Below, one piece after another: positions 58,371 through 64,000 of a stretch of 64,000 nt of DNA. Made by a program: the position numbers and the translations under genes. Below the pieces are notes generated by a model, which was given only the letters and a program-made list of their open reading frames with translations, did not search any database and had not been told where the DNA came from. Position 1 is the stretch's first letter; each line of letters starts with the position of its first letter. The DNA comes from Myxococcales bacterium (GTDB lineage: Bacteria; Myxococcota_A; Polyangia; Polyangiales; JADJMO01): assembly GCA_016709545.1 (NCBI GenBank), contig JADJMO010000031.1, forward strand, positions 1-64,000. Reading direction: 5' to 3'.

Positions 58371-59758
58371 CTAGGCCGAGCGCGAAGCGCGGCGCGCCAC
58401 CACCACGGCGCCCGCGGCGAGCGCCACCAGCCAGCTGAGGTCGAGCGTCGCGGTGCGCGCGTCGCCCGCGATGGTGGCGCCGCTGCAGACCGGGGTCCCC
58501 GTGGTGCGGTCGGCCACGACGATCCGGTTCAGGTCGGTCTGGTTCTCGTCCTCGACGAGGCGCAGGTCCTGGTCGAGGTAGGCCGCCGGGATCTTCCCGT
58601 AGAAGCGCGTGACCCGCCGGGTGGCGTAGGTGCCGTAGGCGACCTCGAGATCCGTCGCCGAGGGCGAGATGGCCGGGGGTTCGCCGGCGTCGATCGGAGG
58701 GGCCGTGTCGATGGCAGCCTCGGCATCGGTCGTGGCAGCGTCGGCGGCAGCGTCCGCGCCAGCGTCGGCCGCGTCGGCGAGGTCCGCGTCGGGCGGTGTC
58801 GTCCCCGTGTCGGGTCCGACGTCGATGGCGCCGCCCTTCGCGATCAGCCCGAGGTCCTCCTTCTTCACCATCGAGCTCGACTCGATCGCGAAGGCGCGCC
58901 CCGCGAACGCCTCTGCCGCGCGCGCGCGAGCCTCCACGTAGTCCGACGTCCGCTTGTCGAAGTCCCAGGTGAGCTGGCTCGGGGGAGCGCGTAGGAGGGG
59001 TAGTTCTCCTTCTTCGTCGTCCAGCGGCGGTCGCTCACGACCATCAGCTTGATGCCCACGCTCGAGGAGATGCCCGCCGCCGCCATGCGCAGCGGGATGG
59101 ACACCGGGTCCGTCGAGGTCCGGCTCCAGCTGACGCGGATCGGGCGCATGGCCTTCACCCCGCTCGCCGGCTTGTCGAGGCGCACGGCGAGGAAGTCGTA
59201 GCCCTCCTTCACGTACTTCGCGAACACGGGTTTGAGCGAGGGATCGACGTTGAACTTCTGGCTCCCGAGCCAGCTCAGGATCGCCGCCTCGTCGGTGCTC
59301 CGGATCTGCACCTGGAGGTAGTCGCCGATGACCGAGCGACCGAGCTCGACCACGCCGGTGTCGCCCGCGTCGGGGCCAGCCGCTGCCTCGGCGGTGCTGG
59401 CAGCGCAGCCTGCTCCACCGCAACCGCTGGTCGGGCAGTAGCGGGGGGGCGGGTAGACGCGGAGCGCGCTCTTGTCGTCGAGCTGCTGGAGGAAATCGTC
59501 GGAGCCGACACCGACCGCGACGCGCCCGCGGATCGGCATCACCCACGCGAACGCCTTGGGATCACCCGAGAACTCCACCTGGTCCCACACCGTGACCAGG
59601 GTGTCGGCGATCGAGACGACCAGGCGGTGGTCCGTCGCGACCGAGATGGACTGCCCTGGGGGTGGCGTGGGCGGGAAGTAGCCTCCACACGCCTCGGCGG
59701 CGCGGGGCTGGCTGACGACGGCGACCGCGAAGGCGAAGACGGCAGCGATGCGTCGCAT
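58371..59758 (-). CDS. DUF2330 surface protein with C-terminal anchor, one frameshift
   Basis: A Sec signal (MRRIAAVFAFAVAVVSQPRA) leads to the DUF2330 core starting EACGGYFPPTPPPGQSISVA, with WVMPIRGRVAVGVGSDDFLQ and CPTSGCGGAGC. One C is missing in a C run near 58986. Repaired, it runs YPSYALPPSQLTWDFDKRTS to an Asp/Ala linker, a beta piece and a C-terminal membrane helix with basic tail (LSWLVALAAGAVVVARRA). That tail resembles sorting anchors of myxobacterial surface proteins. Function unknown. Confidence 0.82.
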
Positions 59759-59873
59759 GATCGACGGCTCCTTTTCACGCAGCGTACCAAGCCTCGTGGC
59801 CCGGACCGTGCTTGTTTGTGAGGTCCGCCGGCGCGGATCGAGAACGGTGGAAGCCACCCCTGTGATCGCGATG

Positions 59874-62184
59874 TCAGGGGAGCGTGGCCGTGCCGCTGGG
59901 CCGGTCGACCCCGACGCCCTTCGCCGGACCGTCGAAGAAGACGCCGCCGTCCACGCCCGCATCGCCCGCGGGGACGTTCTCGGGCGCATAGCTCCAGGTG
60001 CCCCCGGCGACGCGACCGGTGGTGCCCGGCACATCGTAGGTGCCCGTGCCCCCCGCCTTCACGAACAGGCCGAAGGTCTTCATCTTGCCGCGCGCGCTCG
60101 CGAAGACCTCCGCCGCCGCGGCGCCACCCAGCGTGAAGGCGCCGCCGGCCTTGAAGCTGTCGTTGCCACCGACGTTGACGAGGAGGCCCATCCCGTTGGC
60201 GTGACCGCTGCCGAGCGAGAGCCCGGCGCGAAGTACTGGTCGTCGCCGCCCTCGTCCAGGTGGAGCGACACCGAGAAGTCGTGCCCGACGCCGATCGACG
60301 TGGCCTTGATCGGGAAGGTGGGGTCGTACTTGTCGTTGCCGCCCGCGTCGTGGAACAGCGTGAGGCCGAGGTGGGCCGCCGAGCCCTGCACGTACCAGAG
60401 GCCCTCGTAGGTGTCGTCGCCGCCACCGTCGAGGAGCATGCCGAACGGAAGCCGCTCGCCTGCGCGAACACGCTGCCCGTGTACTTGTCCTTGCCCTTCT
60501 TGTCGCGCAGCAGCCCGAGGCCGCCGAGGAAGCCGATGTTCTCGGGGACCGAGTCGCGCCGCCGACCCATGCCGCACCCCTGCGACATCGACGTGTTTCC
60601 CTTCTCCGGGAGCTGCGCCGAGGCGTAGAGCGGGTCGCCCCCGAGGTCCGGGTCGCCCGGGTCGACGAGGTAGGTGTCGTCGCCGTCGAGATCGACCAGC
60701 GCGCCGACCCCCTGGGTGAACCCGAAGCCCTGGAGCTCGTTGTACCCGGTGTACTTGTCGGTGCCCGCGCGATCGAGCAGGAGGCCGACGCCGAAGCCGG
60801 CGGCGCCCTGCGAGAGCGTCTCGGCCGAGTAGGTGTCGTCCCCCCCGTCGTCGAACAGCACCCCGACGCCGAGCACGCCGCTGCCCTGCGACAGCGCGAG
60901 CGACTGGTAGGTGTCGTTGCCGCCGCCGAGGTCCCAGAGCATGCCGACGCCGAGCACCGCCCCCCCCTGCCGCGCGACGCGCGAGAGCGTGCGACCGAAG
61001 CCACGACCGGCGTCGTCGCTCGGGAGGCGCCTACCGACCTTGTCTTCGTCACGCGGCTTCTCGACGTAGGCGTAGGTGTCCTTGCCACAGAGATCGACGC
61101 CGACGGAGACGGGCCGCGCGAACGACGCGCCGCCGACGGGCACGCGGTAGACGTCGTCACCGCCCGTGTCGAGCAGCAGCGCGGCGCTCGCGGCCTTGCC
61201 GGTCGGCAGGTAGGTGTCGTTGCCCTTCCCATGGAGCACGATCGCGCCGAACGGGGTGTCGATCTCGACGGACTTCAGATCGAGCCCCCTGAAGCGCGCG
61301 AGATCAGCCGCCTCGACGGCGGTCGCGAGCTGCACCGCCGCCGTCGTCATCGCGCCCACGTCGACCGCGTCGAGCGCCGCGAGGAACGCCGCGTCGAGCT
61401 TGATCGCCTTGGAGCCGATGATCCAGCTCGGCATCTGCCCGAGCAGGTTGAGCAGCTTGGGGTCGTCGGTCTTGCGGGCCGCGATCACGTCGAGGTGCAC
61501 CTGGGCCAGCGTGCGCACGATCGGCGCGAGCGCCTTCTGCAGGTCGAGGGGCATCGCGGCCACCGCCGCGCGCAGGTCTTCGTCGACCGGTGCGCCGCCG
61601 GTCAGGGTGATGGCGAGAGAGAGCGCGGTGGCGAGCGGCGCCGGGTCGGCGGCGTCCACCTTCGAGAGCCCCGCGTTGGCGCACGCGGTGACGGGCGTGC
61701 CACGCCGCACCGCCATCGCCGCGAGCGCGCGCGCGACGGGGCGATCGGAGGCGACCGCGTCGTCGAGCCACTGCGCCGTCTCGCGCCCGTAGGCAGGCAG
61801 CCGCAGCGGCGCGAGCAGGAGGGGCTCGAAATCGGGCAGGCGACGCTTGTCCTTGAGATCCCAGCCGCTCGCGGGCACCTGCTTCGGGTCGAAGGCGAAC
61901 GTGCAGCGGTCGAGGCCCACGAGCGCGAGGGCCTCGTCCACGCTGTCGGCGGTCGCGGGCTTCGGCACCGGACACGCGCCGGTCGGGAACGGCGCCGGCG
62001 TCGGTGAGGTCACGCAGCCGGGCACCGGGCCCGCGTCGAGGTCGGCATCGATCGCCGCCTCGTCGGCGTCGGCGCCCGTGTCCTCGACGGCGGCCACCGG
62101 ATCGTCGTGCCCGCACCCTCCGAACGCCTGCAGGCCGAGGAGCGTGACGAGCGCGAGCAACGAAGGCGCGAGGCAGGGGCGCAT
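59874..62184 (-). CDS. GGDDTY-repeat surface lipoprotein, two frameshifts
   Basis: Start ATG 62184, lipobox FGGC. An Asp/Ala linker and a helical region (about 70-330) are followed by about twelve repeats of the form G-(G)-x-D-x-Y spaced some 25-40 residues, with Gln-Gly in between: GGNDTYQSLALSQGSGVLGV, GDDTYSAETLSQGAAGFGVG, AGTDKYTGYNELQGFGFTQG. The pattern recalls Ca2+-binding beta-roll repeats but lacks the RTX nonapeptide. One base is missing near 60445 and another near 60229; repaired reading runs to 59874. Predicted large exported structural or adhesive protein. Confidence 0.75.
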
Positions 62185-62246
62185 GCGCGGAATCGTGCCC
62201 GTGAAGGCGACCCTCCACAAGGGAGCCGCCGTGCTACCTACGCCGC

Positions 62247-63839
62247 GTGGGCGCCGATCCGGTCCTGATCGTGCTGACGGCCGCGGCGCGGCTGCTGCCG
62301 GTCCTCGCCGTCGTGGCCTACGTGCGCGGCGCGCGCGCCCTGCCCCTGGTCGTGATCGGCGCCGGCGCGTGGCTGCTCTCGAGCCTCTCGGCGATCCGTA
62401 CGCAGGTGGTGCAGGCGGCTGCCCGCTCGCGGGCGGTGGAGGAGGCGGCGACGGTGATCGTGGCGCGCGCCCCGACCCGGGTCGGGTCTGCCCACCAGGA
62501 CGCGTGGATGTCGCGGCTCCTGCGCGCGATCTTCGCGCGCGTTCGGCGCGCCGGGGAGACCGGGCCGACCATCGCGGGCTCGCTGGTCGCCATCCCGATC
62601 GCGCTCGCCGTGATCGCCGTCGCGCGGGGGGCCCAGGTGCCGCTCGCGGCGTTCGCGGCCGGCGCCGTCGGGGTGCTGGTGCGCGTGCCGCTCGCGCGCC
62701 GCCACCGGACCGCGCTCGACGAGCTCTCGGCGTGCCACGTCGCGCTCAGCAGCGACCTCGGCCGGGGCATCCGGGCGCTCGAGGACCTGCGCGCCCACGG
62801 CCTCGAGAGCAAGTTCCTCTCGCACCACCTCGAGCTCGCGCGGGCGGTGGCCGTCGCCGAGGCGCGCGCGTCCCGTGCCTCGCTCGCGGCGACCTGGATC
62901 CCGCTCGGGGCGGCCGGCGCGGCGCTCGGGGGCATCCTCCTGCGGTCGCTGCTCGGGCCTCGACCCGAGGCGGTCGTGCTGCTGGTCACGCTGGCCACGC
63001 TCGCGCCGATGACCGTGGCCCTCGCGCGGAGCTGGGCGACCGACGCGGCTTACGCGCGCGACGTGCTGCCCCTCGATCGGCTGGTCGCGCGGAGCCCTGA
63101 TCTGCCCGTGCCGCCGGTGTACGCCGCGCCCCCGGAGAGCCTGTGCCCGGTGAGCCTCGAGGCCGTGCGCTACCGGTTCTTGCCGCCACTGCCCGAGGTG
63201 GGCGGCGAGGGCACGACGACCGAGGGGCCGTGGATCCTCGACCAGATCACGCTGCGGTGGTCCGGCGAGAAGCCGCTCGTGCTCGTCGGCCCGAACGGCA
63301 GCGGCAAGAGCACGCTGCTCGCCATCTTGCTGCGCCTCGACGATCCAGCGGAGGGAGCCGTCACCTTCGGTGGCGTCGACGCACGCACGCTCGATCCGGC
63401 CGCGTGGCGCGCGCGCATCGCCTTCGTGCCCCAGCGCCCCCTCGTGCTCGGCGACGCCTCGGTCGCGGACACGCTCCGCATGGTCGCGCCCGAAGCCGAC
63501 GATGCGCGCCTCGAGGTTGCCCTCCGCGAGACCGGGCTCTGGGATCGACTCGCGCGCCGAGGGGACCCCCTGCGCGTGTCGGCCCACGCGCTGTCCGTCG
63601 GCGAGTCGCGCCGCCTCGCGCTCGCCCGCGCGCTGATCCGCGACGCCGAGCTCTGGGTGCTGGACGAGCCGGAGGCCGGACTCGATCCGGAGGGTCGCAA
63701 GGCCTTGCGCGCCCTCCTCGAGCGGCAGGCCGCGCGCGGGGTTCGTCTCGTGCTCGCGGTCCAGCACGTCGAGGTGGCGCCGGAGGGCGGCACGATCATC
63801 GAGCTCCCGCGCCCGCCGGGGTCGACCGTCGACTGTTGA
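62247..63839 (+). CDS. ABC transporter half-molecule (fused membrane and ATPase domains)
   Basis: A 530-residue protein from GTG 62247. The N-terminal half (about 1-285) has several membrane segments (VLIVLTAAARLLPVLAVVAY, LALAVIAV-type stretches). The C-terminal half is the ATPase: Walker A GPNGSGKST, Q-loop FVPQRPLVLG, signature LSVGESRRLALARALI, Walker B LWVLDEPEAGLD, H-loop AVQHVEVAP. The signature reads LSVGE, a deviation from LSGGQ. Works as a homo- or heterodimer; no second half-transporter is nearby. The substrate is unknown. Confidence 0.88.
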   Translation: MGADPVLIVLTAAARLLPVLAVVAYVRGARALPLVVIGAGAWLLSSLSAIRTQVVQAAARSRAVEEAATVIVARAPTRVGSAHQDAWMSRLLRAIFARVRRAGETGPTIAGSLVAIPIALAVIAVARGAQVPLAAFAAGAVGVLVRVPLARRHRTALDELSACHVALSSDLGRGIRALEDLRAHGLESKFLSHHLELARAVAVAEARASRASLAATWIPLGAAGAALGGILLRSLLGPRPEAVVLLVTLATLAPMTVALARSWATDAAYARDVLPLDRLVARSPDLPVPPVYAAPPESLCPVSLEAVRYRFLPPLPEVGGEGTTTEGPWILDQITLRWSGEKPLVLVGPNGSGKSTLLAILLRLDDPAEGAVTFGGVDARTLDPAAWRARIAFVPQRPLVLGDASVADTLRMVAPEADDARLEVALRETGLWDRLARRGDPLRVSAHALSVGESRRLALARALIRDAELWVLDEPEAGLDPEGRKALRALLERQAARGVRLVLAVQHVEVAPEGGTIIELPRPPGSTVDC

Positions 63840-63848
63840 CCGGAAAGG

Positions 63849-63879
63849 CCCGTTCCGGCGAACGGCAACGGAACGCGGG
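63849..63879 (+). terminator. Hairpin after the ABC gene
   Basis: CCCGTTCCG and CGGAACG(C)GGG pair with one bulged base shortly after the stop. No T run. Weak terminator candidate. Confidence 0.35.
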
Positions 63880-63970
63880 CTGAAAATCAAGCTTCTCCGT
63901 ATTCGAAGCGTATACGGAATGTGTCCCCGGACGCTGGCACGGACGGCCGCGGTGCCGTACCAATGAAAGC

Positions 63971-64000
63971 ATGGCGAGCAAGGACGGCGAGGCGAAGCCC
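63971..64000 (+). CDS. Possible start of a gene cut by the right edge
   Basis: ATG 63971 opens a frame reading MASKDGEAKP to the edge, preceded by a relatively AT-rich 130-bp gap with the inverted repeat CCGTAT/ATACGG (63897-63917). ATG 63963 in another frame is the alternative. Ten codons are too few to name anything. Confidence 0.3.
   Translation, partial: MASKDGEAKP

Noticed and set aside
63935..63950. TGGCACG heptamer near the right edge resembling a sigma54 -24 element
   Set aside because: The -12 GC does not fall 10 bp after GG (the next bases are GACGGCCGC), so the required spacing fails.

Overview
This 64 kb window is high-GC, densely packed bacterial chromosome, best read as a myxobacterium of the Polyangiales type (Sandaracinus/Labilithrix-like). 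The evidence is the many small lipoproteins with Asp/Ala/Gly/Thr-rich linkers, a Ser/Thr protein kinase co-transcribed with a sigma factor, an IgGFc-binding-like surface lipoprotein, VWA, DUF2330 and GGDDTY-repeat surface proteins, two P450s and a sigma54 enhancer-binding protein. I saw no rRNA, tRNA, IS element, CRISPR array or prophage.

Layout. 1-9.9 kb: end of an unidentified membrane gene, a broken KirBac-type K+ channel, peroxiredoxin bcp, tandem small lipoproteins, a TetR/P450 divergent pair with a double operator, a cysteine-less glutaredoxin-like gene, a zinc-ribbon protein, then an ArsR-methyltransferase fusion overlapping metH. 10-18.7 kb: a signalling/stress block with an NtrC-type activator, a hybrid histidine kinase, DUF2171-like, glycine-zipper and ferritin-like proteins, a PP2C phosphatase and a nuclease-like protein. 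Several of these genes are preceded by sigma54-type -24/-12 elements, and two promoter regions share a palindrome of the form TGCCYC-N4-GRGGCA about 80-105 bp upstream of the predicted start site. 19-27 kb: two HTH-only LuxR-type ORFs, a subtilase with an unknown partner, the sigma factor/kinase pair, and a GMC oxidoreductase with its small subunit. 27-44.8 kb: mostly housekeeping and accessory enzymes (DUF481 porin-like protein, GNAT, tex, acyl-CoA dehydrogenase, serA, L,D-transpeptidase, Nudix, DsbA/HCCA isomerase-like, GST, WYL regulator, GAF protein, pepA, WS/DGAT acyltransferase, ATP-grasp). 44.8-64 kb: surface lipoproteins, a three-copy 71-bp hairpin repeat, AraC/DUF3224, a second P450 divergent from an acyl-CoA dehydrogenase, a phosphohexomutase followed by a 26-residue Cys-rich peptide gene and a strong terminator, gloB, and an ABC half-transporter.

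About a dozen conserved genes are broken by one-base shifts, usually at C/G runs, with the reading resuming in another frame. Housekeeping genes (tex, serA) are among them, so I read most of these as residual assembly errors rather than pseudogenes.

The two most interesting signals are the putative sigma54 regulon at 11.3-18.7 kb and the Cys-rich micro-gene at 55.73 kb with its distinct base composition, strong ribosome binding site and terminated low-GC tail.
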